Shown piece by piece: positions 29,271 through 37,884 of a stretch of 64,000 bases of DNA. The position numbers and the translations under genes are program-made. This stretch comes from Sphingomonas bacterium (GTDB taxonomy: Bacteria; Pseudomonadota; Alphaproteobacteria; Sphingomonadales; Sphingomonadaceae): contig JASBRX010000003.1 of NCBI GenBank assembly GCA_030149245.1, positions 44,539-108,538 on the forward strand, given 5' to 3'. The notes beneath the pieces were generated by a model. That model ran no database searches. It was not told where the DNA came from and saw only the letters and a list, made by a program, of their open reading frames with translations. Position 1 is the stretch's first letter. Each line of letters begins with the position of its first letter.

Positions 29271-29930
29271 TCAGAACTGAAACCCGCGCGGCTTGGCAAA
29301 GCCGGGCAAAACAGCACATTCACTATCGACCACGCTCGCGAGGCCGACGCCAGTGGCGGTCCGCACGCCCGACGCGATGCGGGTAACGCCGCGATCGGAC
29401 AGGCCGGTGACCACCCGCCCCCCTTCGCGCACCTGAGCCGCCAGCGCATCAGGAATCTGCTCCACCGCGCCGTCGATCAGCAACAGGTCATAGGGGGCAC
29501 CGGCAGGCGCACCTGCCGCCAACGGCCCTTCGACCAGCGTCACGCTGTCGCCCAGCGCGATGCGCGCAAGTGCGGCCAGGTCAGCGTCCTCCTCGACCAT
29601 CGTCACCTTGGCCCCGACCCGTGCTGCGAGCGCGGCCGCATAGCCGCCAGCAGCACCGACCACGAGCACCTTCTCGCCGTCCGCGATCCGCGCTTCGGTC
29701 AGCAGCAGGCCGGTGGCGAGCGGCGGGTTCTGCATCCGGCCATTGCCGAGCGGCAGCGACCGGTCGCGATAGGCGAACGCGCGCTGCGATTCGGGCAGCA
29801 ATTCCTCGCGCGCCACCTGTGCCATCGCGGCGACCACGCGCGCGTCGTTCACGCCGCTGGTGCGCAGCTGGCTCGCCACCATTGCGGCGCGGGCGGCCTC
29901 ATGGCCCATGGGTTCGGTGGTCGCGGTCAT
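29271..29930 (-). CDS. Protein-L-isoaspartate O-methyltransferase-like protein
   Basis: 219 residues, a class I SAM-dependent methyltransferase. The N-terminus has the PCMT pattern AARAAMVASQLRTSGVNDAR with REELLPESQRAFAYRD, then the substrate-loop region NGRMQNPPLATGLLL, and the SAM motif reads VLVVGAAGGYAAALAARVGA, where canonical enzymes have GTGSGY. The loss of the second Gly-x-Gly position suggests altered or reduced SAM binding. Canonical PCMT repairs isoaspartyl residues. This shorter variant next to tolC is common in alphaproteobacteria, and its true activity is uncertain. GGAG precedes the ATG at 29930; ATG 29933 is also possible. Confidence 0.8.
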   Translation of the reverse strand: MTATTEPMGHEAARAAMVASQLRTSGVNDARVVAAMAQVAREELLPESQRAFAYRDRSLPLGNGRMQNPPLATGLLLTEARIADGEKVLVVGAAGGYAAALAARVGAKVTMVEEDADLAALARIALGDSVTLVEGPLAAGAPAGAPYDLLLIDGAVEQIPDALAAQVREGGRVVTGLSDRGVTRIASGVRTATGVGLASVVDSECAVLPGFAKPRGFQF

Positions 29931-30052
29931 CATCACTCCAGCCCTGTTCGCACAACTGTTATAGTCATGCAATACACTTGTTCGCTCGCGCGCTTGTATC
30001 GCGTGCCGCCGCCCGCGCCAAGCAAGCTTGCCCGCAAAATTCGCAACAGCGG

Positions 30053-30081
30053 TTGACACGGGCGCTTGCCCCGCGCACATC
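30053..30081 (+). promoter_or_regulatory. Possible promoter of tRNA-Cys
   Basis: A perfect TTGACA (30053-30058) lies 40 bp before the mature 5' end of the tRNA. With a 17-bp spacer the -10 would be CACATC (30076-30081), which is weak but ends at a plausible distance from the gene. Only the -35 is convincing. Confidence 0.4.
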
Positions 30082-30097
30082 GCGCCCTCGCTGTCGA

Positions 30098-30171
30098 GGC
30101 CCGATGGCGGAGTGGTTACGCAGAGGACTGCAAATCCTTGCACGCCGGTTCGATTCCGGCTCGGGCCTCCA
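30098..30171 (+). tRNA. tRNA-Cys (anticodon GCA)
   Basis: 74 nt including encoded CCA. The acceptor stem GGCCCGA pairs with TCGGGCC, discriminator T, then CCA. The D-arm is GCGGAGTGGTTACGC, the anticodon loop CTGCAAA sits in the stem AGGA/TCCTT giving anticodon GCA, and the T-arm contains GTTCGATTCC. The discriminator U is the identity element expected for tRNA-Cys. Confidence 0.97.
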
Positions 30172-30351
30172 ACGCGCCCTATGCTCCCGCACATTCGCAT
30201 ATCGTCGCGCTGCGGTGCGGCGACACTTGGCGCTGGTTGCACGAAAATCTGTGCTGAGGCGCACCGACCCACCAGGCAATTGACCATGAAGCTCTGCTGA
30301 CCAATCCCGTCCGCGCCCGGCAAGCGGTGTCGAGTGAAGCGGAGATTGCAC

Positions 30352-30930
30352 ATGCGACTGCTGAATATCGTGGGCATCGGCGGCACGGCAAAGCCATCTT
30401 CTTCGACCGAAGCGGCGTTGCGACTGGCACTGGACGCCGCAAGTGCCGCAGGGGCACGGACCCGGCTGTTCGGCGGCGCCGAACTCGCGCTGCTGCCACA
30501 TTATCTGACGCCAGCCGCGGCGGATGATGCGATCGGGCGCGCGCTGGTCGATGCAGTCCGCGGAGCCGACGCGGTGCTGATCGCCAGCCCCGGCTATCAC
30601 GGGTCGATCTCGGGAATCGTCAAGAACGCGCTGGATTATCTGGAAGAAACCGCGCGGGACGTGCGTCCCTATCTCGACGGACTACCGGTCGGGCTGATCG
30701 TCACCGCCTATGGCTGGCAGGCGACCGGGAGCACGCTGGCCACGCTGCGCGCGATCGTTCACGCCTTGCGCGGCTGGCCGACACCGCTGGGCGTCGCGGT
30801 CAATTCGACCCAGTGCAGATTTGCAGACGATGGGTGCAGCGACCCGGCGATTGCCGCGCAACTCGCGCTGGTGGGGCAGCAACTGGTGGATTTCGCAAAA
30901 CTGCGCCGCAGCGCAGCGACGGACGCCTGA
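30352..30930 (+). CDS. NADPH-dependent FMN reductase family protein
   Basis: 192 residues with a flavodoxin-like fold. The phosphate-binding loop is IGGTAKPSSSTEAAL near the N-terminus and the second signature is SPGYHGSISGIVKNALDYLE, both characteristic of the SsuE/ArsH/chromate-reductase superfamily. It reduces free FMN (or quinones) with NADPH. The ATG at 30352 has GGAG 8 bases upstream. It is the first plus-strand gene of the catabolic island and 230 bp before its TonB receptor. Supplying reduced flavin to the RutA-like monooxygenase at 47897-49027 is an attractive but unproven role. Confidence 0.85.
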   Translation: MRLLNIVGIGGTAKPSSSTEAALRLALDAASAAGARTRLFGGAELALLPHYLTPAAADDAIGRALVDAVRGADAVLIASPGYHGSISGIVKNALDYLEETARDVRPYLDGLPVGLIVTAYGWQATGSTLATLRAIVHALRGWPTPLGVAVNSTQCRFADDGCSDPAIAAQLALVGQQLVDFAKLRRSAATDA

Positions 30931-31166
30931 CACATCGCCGCACTCTGCCCGGCCATTTGTTTCACTTATATTTCAACAAACTACGCGCCATCGCGCACCA
31001 ATCCTGCGTGCGACACCGTCCGTTTATGTCGGTTTCGGGTCAATTAGTTATTCGCTTGCGCACAAGACCCCAGCCCAGCGCGGTGGCTCAATCCCGTCAC
31101 TGTCGGGAGCATCCTGGACCAACGGGAGCCCCATTGCGGGAGGATCAACACGATTGGGGGATGGCG

Positions 31167-33617
31167 ATGAAAAACGCATCTAGCAACTTCGGTGTGACGG
31201 CATGGCGGCTCGCATTGGCGGCGACCGCATCGACATTGGCACTGACGCCCGGCCTCGCCGCGGCACGCGATACGGCGCCCGGGGGGGCAGAGACGGGGAC
31301 GGCGGCAGACCCGGTCGAGAATGATCAGGCGGGCGAGATCGTCATCACCGCGTCGAAACGCGACACCAGCCTTCAGGACGCGACGCTGTCGGTCACGGCC
31401 GTCACGGCCGAAACGCTGAAGGAATCGAACATCACCGAAATCACCGGCCTCAACGGGACCGTCCCGGGTCTGGTCGTCGCGCGCAGCGGCGGTGGTGAGC
31501 GGCTGATCTCGATCCGGGGGGTCGGATCCGAAACGCCGGAAAACGCCAATACCCAGCCCGGCGTGTCGTTCCATGTCGATGGCGTCTACATCTTCAACTC
31601 GATCGCCGCGAATGCCGCCTTTATCGACATTGCCCAGGTCGAGGTGCTGCGCGGTCCGCAGGGCACCACTTTTGGCCAAGGGTCGACCGGCGGGACGATC
31701 AACGTCGTCACCAACCAGCCATCGACCGGCGGTTTTGCCGGGGACCTCAGCGTCGGTGTCGGCAATTACGGCCTGACGCAGGGCAGCGCGGCGATCAATG
31801 TGCCGGTCGGACAATTCGCGATCCGCGGCGCGGTACAGTATCAGAAGCGCGACGGCTATGCGGTCGCGACCGGGGTGCCGGGCACCAGCGAATATGATCT
31901 GGACGATCAGAATGAGATTGGCTGGAAGCTGGCCGCGATCTGGCAGCCGACCGACACTCTGTCGGTCCTGCTGACCACGATCCAGTATGAAGCCGACACG
32001 CATGGTCCGGCGCAGAAGAATATCCTCGACCCCAACCCCGACCCGCGCGTGCTGACCCAGGATTATCCGGCGCGGTCGATCATCGACACCGAACTTTATT
32101 ATGGCGTTGTCCGGTTCGACACGGGTTTCGCGATCGCCAAGTCGATTACCAGCTACCAGAAGCTCTACAGCCGCCAGGCGTGGGACGGCGACGGGCTGAC
32201 GGGGGATCTGTTCGAGCGCAATATCCTGGGCGGGTACAAGCCTGCGCTGAATGGCAACCCCGAGCGCCTGGGCGCGCGTTACGACCACGTCCCCTTGTGG
32301 CAGCAGAATACCGAAAGTTGGACGCAGGAGGTCAACTTGTCCTCGACCGGGGACGGGCCGTTCAGCTGGATCGTCGGCGGCGTTTATCTGTGGTCGAAGA
32401 ATGCGCAATATATCGTCGAATATCGTGCGAACACCGGCGACCCCTATGCCATCGCCTTGCCCGCAACGACGCCGTATAACAGCCCGCTCGTCCCGCTCGT
32501 CACCTATGCCGAGCTGTCCGAAATCACGCGCGAGGCCTATGCCGGCTATGTCGAGGCATCCTATGAACTGGTCGATGGGCTCAAGCTGACCGCAGGGCTG
32601 CGCTACAATCACGATTCATTTTCCGGCGTGTCCGACACCAATAGCGGCGGCCCGGCAATCACCTCGGGCGCCTATCTTCAGCCGACGCCGACCCCCGGGC
32701 TGACCACCACCGAATGGACCGGCAAGGCGGCGATCGATTACAAGCTGACGCCCAACAACATGGTCTATTTCAGCTATACGCGCGGCTTCAAGCCGGGCGG
32801 GCTGAACGCATCGGCGGCGGGGGCCGCACCGCAGGTTCTGGGCTTTGCCAATGGCATCCGCCCGACCTACCAGCCCGAAACGGTCAATTCATTCGAGCTG
32901 GGGTCCAAGAACAGCTTCGCCGGGGGCAAGGGCAGGCTCAACCTGTCGGCCTTCTACTATGATTATTCGAACCTTCAGTTCCTGGACGAGGATGCGATCC
33001 TGTTCGGCGAGGGTGTAGCCAACGCACCCAGCGCCGAAATCTATGGCCTGGAGATCGAAGGCGGGTTCAAGTTCGACGATCACTGGTCGCTGGACGGCAC
33101 GCTTTCGCTGACGCGCGGCAAGTTCAATGCCGACTTCCTCGCGCTGGACCCGGCGGCGGCGGTGCTCGCGCAGAATGCGGCCGGCTATTATGGCACCGGC
33201 GAGTTCTTCGCCAATTTCTATGCCGCAGCCCTCGCCCGCGACAGCGCGCGCGCCAACATCAACGGCAATAATGTGCCCAAGATTCCAAAGATTCAGGGCA
33301 GCGCCACGCTCGGATACCAGAACATTGTCGCCGGCGGTGAGTTGACCGCGAAGGCTACGGTGATTTATCGCGGCGAGTATCAATATCGGCTGTTCAACAA
33401 CTCGATCTACGACACCACGCCCGATTACGCCCAGGTCAATCTGTTCGCGCAATATGCGCCCGAAGGGACGAATCTGGCCTTCAGCCTGACCGTGACCAAT
33501 TTGTTCGACACCACCGGGGTCAATTCGCGCTTTTCCGACCCCTATGGCAGCGCGCAGACCTACGAAACCTATATCGCCCCGCGCCAGGTGCTGGGCACGA
33601 TCAGCTATCGCTTCTGA
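31167..33617 (+). CDS. TonB-dependent outer-membrane receptor (island)
   Basis: 816 residues from the ATG at 31167, which is 6 bases after a GGGGG ribosome-binding site; the ATG at 31161 is too close to it. A signal peptide (WRLALAATASTLALTPGLAA) is followed by the TonB box EIVITASKRDTSLQDATLSV, a plug with ISIRGVGS and VEVLRGPQGTTFGQGSTGGT, and a barrel ending GTISYRF with terminal Phe. This plug type is the one found in sphingomonad receptors associated with aromatic-compound clusters. It heads the plus-strand arm of the island and ends at a strong terminator, so it may be transcribed separately from the enzymes. Confidence 0.92.
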   Translation: MKNASSNFGVTAWRLALAATASTLALTPGLAAARDTAPGGAETGTAADPVENDQAGEIVITASKRDTSLQDATLSVTAVTAETLKESNITEITGLNGTVPGLVVARSGGGERLISIRGVGSETPENANTQPGVSFHVDGVYIFNSIAANAAFIDIAQVEVLRGPQGTTFGQGSTGGTINVVTNQPSTGGFAGDLSVGVGNYGLTQGSAAINVPVGQFAIRGAVQYQKRDGYAVATGVPGTSEYDLDDQNEIGWKLAAIWQPTDTLSVLLTTIQYEADTHGPAQKNILDPNPDPRVLTQDYPARSIIDTELYYGVVRFDTGFAIAKSITSYQKLYSRQAWDGDGLTGDLFERNILGGYKPALNGNPERLGARYDHVPLWQQNTESWTQEVNLSSTGDGPFSWIVGGVYLWSKNAQYIVEYRANTGDPYAIALPATTPYNSPLVPLVTYAELSEITREAYAGYVEASYELVDGLKLTAGLRYNHDSFSGVSDTNSGGPAITSGAYLQPTPTPGLTTTEWTGKAAIDYKLTPNNMVYFSYTRGFKPGGLNASAAGAAPQVLGFANGIRPTYQPETVNSFELGSKNSFAGGKGRLNLSAFYYDYSNLQFLDEDAILFGEGVANAPSAEIYGLEIEGGFKFDDHWSLDGTLSLTRGKFNADFLALDPAAAVLAQNAAGYYGTGEFFANFYAAALARDSARANINGNNVPKIPKIQGSATLGYQNIVAGGELTAKATVIYRGEYQYRLFNNSIYDTTPDYAQVNLFAQYAPEGTNLAFSLTVTNLFDTTGVNSRFSDPYGSAQTYETYIAPRQVLGTISYRF

Positions 33618-33642
33618 TCCTCGCTACGCATGGGGATTTCTG

Positions 33643-33677
33643 CCGGGCGGCGTGGGAACACGGCGCCCGGTTTTTTT
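33643..33677 (+). terminator. Rho-independent terminator after the island TonB receptor
   Basis: CCGGGCG (33643-33649) and CGCCCGG (33664-33670) form a perfect stem with a 14-base loop that contains a further CGTG/CACG pairing, directly followed by seven T residues. It begins 26 bp after the receptor stop codon. The rest of the 219-bp gap to the next gene holds the promoter region of the MFS gene. Confidence 0.9.
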
Positions 33678-33836
33678 GTGCGCGCTGCGTAAAGCACGCT
33701 GCGGATTCGGCGCGACGAGACGGGATCAACTGTTCGGGCGCGGGCGATCAAGTCTTGATCCGCCATTTGCTTAGTCTCCTCCTCAATCGATCTACGGTTC
33801 ATTCCGGCCGGCGGGATCGAGCGAAGGAGTGCGCCG

Positions 33837-35108
33837 ATGCCTCGCAGTCTATGGGTCATGATCGCCGCGTCGCTGGGCTTCGGCTTTGTCACCGCGACCA
33901 CCTTCACCTCGCTCGGCTATGTCCTCTACACGATGGTCGCGGACCTCGGCTGGTCGCAGGCGGCCGCGGGGAGCAGCTTTGCGCTGCTTGGGCTGGCGTG
34001 CGGCCTTGCCAGCCCCTTGCCGCCGTTGCTGATCAAGCTTGTCGGATCGCGGCTGACCCTGTTCATCGGCGCGATGGTGCTCGCCGCCGGGTTCCTGCTC
34101 GCCTCAGTGGTCGAGGGGATCGGGCTGTTCTTCCTCGCGACCGCGCTGATGGGGGCTGGCTTTTCGCTGATCGCGCCGTCGCCCGGCGTGTTCCTGATCG
34201 CCACCTGGCTGCCCGAGCGGTCGGCACGGCTGCTGGGCGCCTATTTCATGGCGGGATCGCTCGGCGGAGTCGTCGGGCCGCTGATCGTCGGTGCGATCGT
34301 CGGCCTGGCGGGCAGCTGGCGCGTGCATTGGGCGATGATGGGCGTCGCGGCGATCGCGCTCGGCCTGCTGTTTCTGGTTGCCGTGCGCGACGCGGTGACG
34401 GTGGAGAGCGCGGATCAGGTCAAGCACGCCGCGACCGGCCAGGTCGCCCCGGCCAAGGCGCCCGTCTGGACGGTGCGGCAGGCGATGCGCAGCCCGGCCT
34501 TTCTGCTGATCGCAGCGGCGATGCTGGTGGTGCAGACGGTGGTGACCACCCTTCATTCGGTGCTGGTTGCGCATGTCGCCGGGATTGGCGGCGGCGCGGG
34601 CGCAGCAGCGGCGGGCGCGCTGGCGATGAGCCTGCTCGCGCTGACCGGAACGCTCGCCAAGGGCGCGACCGGCGCGCTGGCCGAAAAATACGACGCGCGT
34701 TGGCTGCTGATCCTTGGCCTGGCGCTTCAGTTCGGCGCGGTAACCCTGTTGGCGACGGCACAGACGCCGGCGTTGGCGATCCTCGCAGCGCTCCTGTTCG
34801 GGATCGGCTGGGGCCTGGCCTGGCTCAGCGCGCATGTCCTGATCCTGCGCTACTTCGGCGCAGCGCTGGCCGCCGATCTCACCGCGATGGCGACGATGGC
34901 AACGACGCTCGCGGTGCTCGGTCCGCTCAGCGCCGGCTGGGTAGCCGACCGCACCGGCGGCTTTGCGCCGATCTTCATGGTGTTTGCGGGGCTGCTCGCG
35001 CTCGTCATCGCCTCGACCACATTGTTCCTGCGTGCGCCGCGCGCGCTCCCGCAGCCTGATGTCGCGCAGTCGCGCGACGATGACCCCCTTCTCGTCCCTG
35101 CCGAATGA
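33837..35108 (+). CDS. Major facilitator superfamily transporter (plus-strand arm)
   Basis: 423 residues with about twelve transmembrane segments (for example LLALTGTLAKGATGALAEKYDAR as the inter-domain loop). The layout, with long Ala/Leu/Gly-rich helices and the loop WLPERSARLLGAYFMAGSLG, suits the monocarboxylate/aromatic-acid type of MFS carrier. AAGGAG precedes the ATG by 7 bases. The stop codon overlaps an ATG at 35105 in the Rieske oxygenase frame. It probably imports the Rieske substrate or a related acid across the inner membrane; that is inferred from position. Confidence 0.85.
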   Translation: MPRSLWVMIAASLGFGFVTATTFTSLGYVLYTMVADLGWSQAAAGSSFALLGLACGLASPLPPLLIKLVGSRLTLFIGAMVLAAGFLLASVVEGIGLFFLATALMGAGFSLIAPSPGVFLIATWLPERSARLLGAYFMAGSLGGVVGPLIVGAIVGLAGSWRVHWAMMGVAAIALGLLFLVAVRDAVTVESADQVKHAATGQVAPAKAPVWTVRQAMRSPAFLLIAAAMLVVQTVVTTLHSVLVAHVAGIGGGAGAAAAGALAMSLLALTGTLAKGATGALAEKYDARWLLILGLALQFGAVTLLATAQTPALAILAALLFGIGWGLAWLSAHVLILRYFGAALAADLTAMATMATTLAVLGPLSAGWVADRTGGFAPIFMVFAGLLALVIASTTLFLRAPRALPQPDVAQSRDDDPLLVPAE

Positions 35109-35140
35109 AGCATGCGGGACACAGTCACCGGACGCACATC

Positions 35141-36343
35141 ATGACCATTCTGACCGATCCCTTTTTCGACAGCCTCGGCACTTCGATCCTCGAAACGGTC
35201 GAGGCCGAGACCCTGCCCCCCGCCTGCTATACGGATGAGGAATTCTACCGGTTCGAGAAGCAAGCGCTGTTCTATCGCGAATGGCTGTGCGTCGGGCGCG
35301 TCGAGTGGCTGGCGCAACCGGGCGATTATTTCACCACCACCCATGCCAACGAACCATTAGTCATCGCGATGGACCGGGCCGGAACGATCCAGGCGATGTC
35401 CTCGGTATGCCAGCACCGCGCGATGCTAGTCGCCGAGGGCAAGGGCAATGCGCGCGGTTTTACCTGTCCCTATCATCACTGGTCCTATGACCTCGACGGC
35501 ACGCTGATCGGCGCCCCGGCAATGGGTCGCACGTGCAATTTCGACAAGCGCCAGCACAGCCTGCCGCGGCTCAAGGTCGAAACCTGGCACGGGTTCATCT
35601 TCGTCAACTTCGATCTTGAGGCCGCCCCGCTCGCGCCGCGCCTTGCGGGGATCGAGCCGGTGGTTGCCAATTACGACTTCGCGTCGCTGCGCGGACCCGA
35701 GCCGGCAACGCATGAATTCGCGTGGAACTGGAAGGTGCAGTTCGAGAACAACAATGACGGCTATCATGCCAACCGCCTGCACAAGGGGCTGCATGATTAC
35801 ATCCCCAGTTCGCTCGCCAGCTTCCCGCCGGTGCCGGTGGGGACGGCTGGCTATTACCGTCTGAACGGATCGACCCACGCCAATGCCAGTTTCAACCCGA
35901 CCGGCAAGGCGCTGTTCCCAGTCTTTCCCGCGCTGAGCGAGGAAGAACAGAACCGGCTGTTGTTCGTCAACCTGCCCCCGTCCCTGTCACTGGTCGTGCT
36001 CAACGATGTCGTCATCTATCTCATCATGGACGCCCGCTCGGCGAACACCCACGGCCTGACCTTTGGCAGCCTGTATCTGCCCGAAGCGATGGAGGCGCCC
36101 GACTTTGAGGAAAAGCGGCGGCTGAACGACGAATACACGAGCCATATCGTCGCGCAGGACCTGCATGTCGATCTGCTGGTGCAGCAGGGCCTGAACTCGC
36201 GCTTCGCGCCGCGCGGCCGCTATAGCTGGCAGGAGGATGCGCAGCGCCAGTTCAACCTGTGGCTGGTCGAACGCTATCGCTCCGAATGGGATCGGCGGCG
36301 CGGCCCCGCCGCCCCGGTCAGCCGGATCCAGCGCGCATCCTGA
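35141..36343 (+). CDS. Rieske non-heme iron oxygenase, alpha subunit
   Basis: 400 residues. The Rieske [2Fe-2S] ligands are CQH (Cys90, His92) and CPYH (Cys109, His112) in the region SVCQHRAMLVAEGKGNARGF and onward. The catalytic domain has NNNDGYHANRLHKG, giving the mononuclear-iron histidines (His209, His214) and the bridging Asp206. It belongs to the ring-hydroxylating/demethylating oxygenases. No beta subunit, ferredoxin or dedicated reductase is adjacent, which suggests an alpha3-type enzyme using external electron carriers; the flavoprotein at 53617-54834 is a candidate. The start is uncertain: ATG 35105 overlaps the upstream stop (ATGA) but would add a non-conserved 12-residue tail. 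Confidence 0.93.
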   Translation: MTILTDPFFDSLGTSILETVEAETLPPACYTDEEFYRFEKQALFYREWLCVGRVEWLAQPGDYFTTTHANEPLVIAMDRAGTIQAMSSVCQHRAMLVAEGKGNARGFTCPYHHWSYDLDGTLIGAPAMGRTCNFDKRQHSLPRLKVETWHGFIFVNFDLEAAPLAPRLAGIEPVVANYDFASLRGPEPATHEFAWNWKVQFENNNDGYHANRLHKGLHDYIPSSLASFPPVPVGTAGYYRLNGSTHANASFNPTGKALFPVFPALSEEEQNRLLFVNLPPSLSLVVLNDVVIYLIMDARSANTHGLTFGSLYLPEAMEAPDFEEKRRLNDEYTSHIVAQDLHVDLLVQQGLNSRFAPRGRYSWQEDAQRQFNLWLVERYRSEWDRRRGPAAPVSRIQRAS

Positions 36344-36434
36344 TCCGGCTCGCACGCCATTACTGCATCGCCTGTCATCCGGCGCGTCCTGCGACGCCGC
36401 CGCTGTCCCCTGCCCGTTCCGAGGAGCATTTCGC

Positions 36435-36920
36435 ATGACCAACACGCTGATCTTCGTCGATCTCGCCAGCGACGACCCTGCCGCCGCCGCTTCATTCTAT
36501 GCCGATGTGTTCGGCTGGGAAAATGACCCGCGGCCGCACGGCATCTATCACCGCATGGTCCCGGGCGGCTTCTTCAAGCACAAGGATGGCAGCGACAGCC
36601 AGATCGGCAATCTACACCTCGGCATCTTCGACGCCGCCAATGCTCGGCCCCACCCCGAACCGGCGGGCGTCGGCCCGCGCGAGCTGGTCGTGCATGGGCG
36701 CAAGGCGCGGATCTGGATCCTGATCGGCGACGATGACAGCGCCGAGCGGATCCTGGGCAAGGCGGAGAGCCTGGGCGCGACGACCCTGTGGCGGGATCAC
36801 TATTGGGCCGAGTTCAACGGCTACAACCACGCCTTTGCCGACCCATGGGGCAATGAGATCGTGCTGTGGGGCAAGGCCGGCGAAAATCCGGACATTCCAG
36901 CCAGTTTCACGCGCGAATAG
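36435..36920 (+). CDS. VOC-superfamily (glyoxalase-like) protein
   Basis: 161 residues. Two beta-alpha-beta-beta-beta modules are visible, the first beginning NTLIFVDLASDDPAAAASFY and VFGWENDP, the second RIWILIGDDDSAERILGKAE with the closing HAFADPWGNEIVLWGK. This is the vicinal-oxygen-chelate fold used by glyoxalases, epimerases, type I extradiol dioxygenases and resistance proteins. The FADPWGNEI motif contains the usual C-terminal metal Glu. GAGGAG precedes the ATG by 8 bases. Between a Rieske oxygenase and an extradiol enzyme it may act on a ring-cleavage intermediate; the reaction is unknown. Confidence 0.8.
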   Translation: MTNTLIFVDLASDDPAAAASFYADVFGWENDPRPHGIYHRMVPGGFFKHKDGSDSQIGNLHLGIFDAANARPHPEPAGVGPRELVVHGRKARIWILIGDDDSAERILGKAESLGATTLWRDHYWAEFNGYNHAFADPWGNEIVLWGKAGENPDIPASFTRE

Positions 36921-37031
36921 GCGCGCTACGCCGGGCCGAAAACAAGGACTTGTGCGCAGCGATACAAGACCGGTGGGCAATCGCCTGCCTAGTCTTTGCG
37001 GGTCGCGAGCATCGGGACGAAGGGAACGAAC

Positions 37032-37067
37032 ATGATCGATCAGACCAGCAGCGCGGGGGCGGAATGA
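37032..37067 (+). CDS. Possible 11-residue leader peptide overlapping the DODA gene
   Basis: ATG at 37032 opens MIDQTSSAGAE and stops at TGA 37065-37067, overlapping the ATG (37064) of the dioxygenase by three bases. A good ribosome-binding site, GAAGGGA, lies 6-7 bases upstream of its ATG, better than that of the dioxygenase itself. The arrangement would deliver ribosomes to the dioxygenase start by termination-reinitiation. It may instead be a chance frame; no pausing motif or regulatory amino-acid run is visible. Confidence 0.4.
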   Translation: MIDQTSSAGAE

Positions 37068-37849
37068 GCCGGCGACCCGTCGTCTTTTTCGGTCACGGCA
37101 GCCCGATGATCGCGCTGGAGCAGAACCACGTCACCCGTGCATGGCGGGCGATTGCGGACCGGATCGAGCGGCCGCGCGCGATTCTGTGCATCTCGGCGCA
37201 TTGGCTGACGCAGGGCACCGCCGTGACCGGCATGGTCGCACCGCGCACCATCCATGATTTCGGCGCCTCCTTTCCACAGGCGCTGTTCGACGTGCAATAT
37301 CCCGCGCCCGGTGACCCGGGGCTGGCGCAGCGCGTGGCCGAATTGCTCGCGCCCATGCCGGTCGGCATCGATCGCGAATGGGGGCTCGACCACGGCACCT
37401 GGTCGGTGCTCCGCCACTGCTTCCCCGATGCCGATGTGCCGGTGGTCCAGCTCGGCATGGATATCGCCAAGAGCCCGCTCGACCATTGGCAGGTCGGCGA
37501 GCGGCTGCGCCCGCTGCGCGACGAAGGGGTGCTGATCATCGGCACCGGCAATATCGTCCATAATCTGCGCGAGATGGACTGGGGCAATCCCGATGCGCCG
37601 CCCTATCCCTGGGCAGCTCGGTTCAACGCCGCGATGCTCGAGGCGGTGGTCGAGGACCGGCCCGAGGCGGTGATCGACTATCGGTCATTGGGCACCGATG
37701 CCACGCTGTCGGTGCCGCATCCCGACCATTTCTGGCCGCTGCTCTATGTGCTCGGCGCGCGCCATCCGGGGGAGGCCGCGGTGCTCGACCCCGATTTCAT
37801 CCACCACAAGTCGCTCGGCATGACGAGCATCGTGATCGGCGCGGCCTGA
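37064..37849 (+). CDS. LigB/DODA-type extradiol ring-cleavage dioxygenase
   Basis: 261 residues, the size of 4,5-DOPA-dioxygenase-like class III extradiol enzymes. Metal and catalytic residues lie in VVFFGHGSPM (His), ILCISAHWL (His), EWGLDHGTWSVLRHCFPDAD (conserved His and turn) and GTGNIVHNLR (His). It opens a catechol-type ring with Fe(II), or in some members Zn(II). The family also includes enzymes acting on non-catechol substrates. It follows the possible leader peptide and is 35 bp from the formamidase gene, so all are in one operon. A GGGGG sequence about 5 bases upstream serves the start. Confidence 0.9.
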   Translation: MSRRPVVFFGHGSPMIALEQNHVTRAWRAIADRIERPRAILCISAHWLTQGTAVTGMVAPRTIHDFGASFPQALFDVQYPAPGDPGLAQRVAELLAPMPVGIDREWGLDHGTWSVLRHCFPDADVPVVQLGMDIAKSPLDHWQVGERLRPLRDEGVLIIGTGNIVHNLREMDWGNPDAPPYPWAARFNAAMLEAVVEDRPEAVIDYRSLGTDATLSVPHPDHFWPLLYVLGARHPGEAAVLDPDFIHHKSLGMTSIVIGAA

Positions 37850-37884
37850 CCGCGACCAGGCATCCAGTCCACAGGGGGAAAGAT

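Noticed and set aside
31044..32612. Minus-strand open frame of 522 codons opposite the island TonB receptor
   Set aside because: Mirror of a receptor whose plug and TonB-box motifs are unmistakable.
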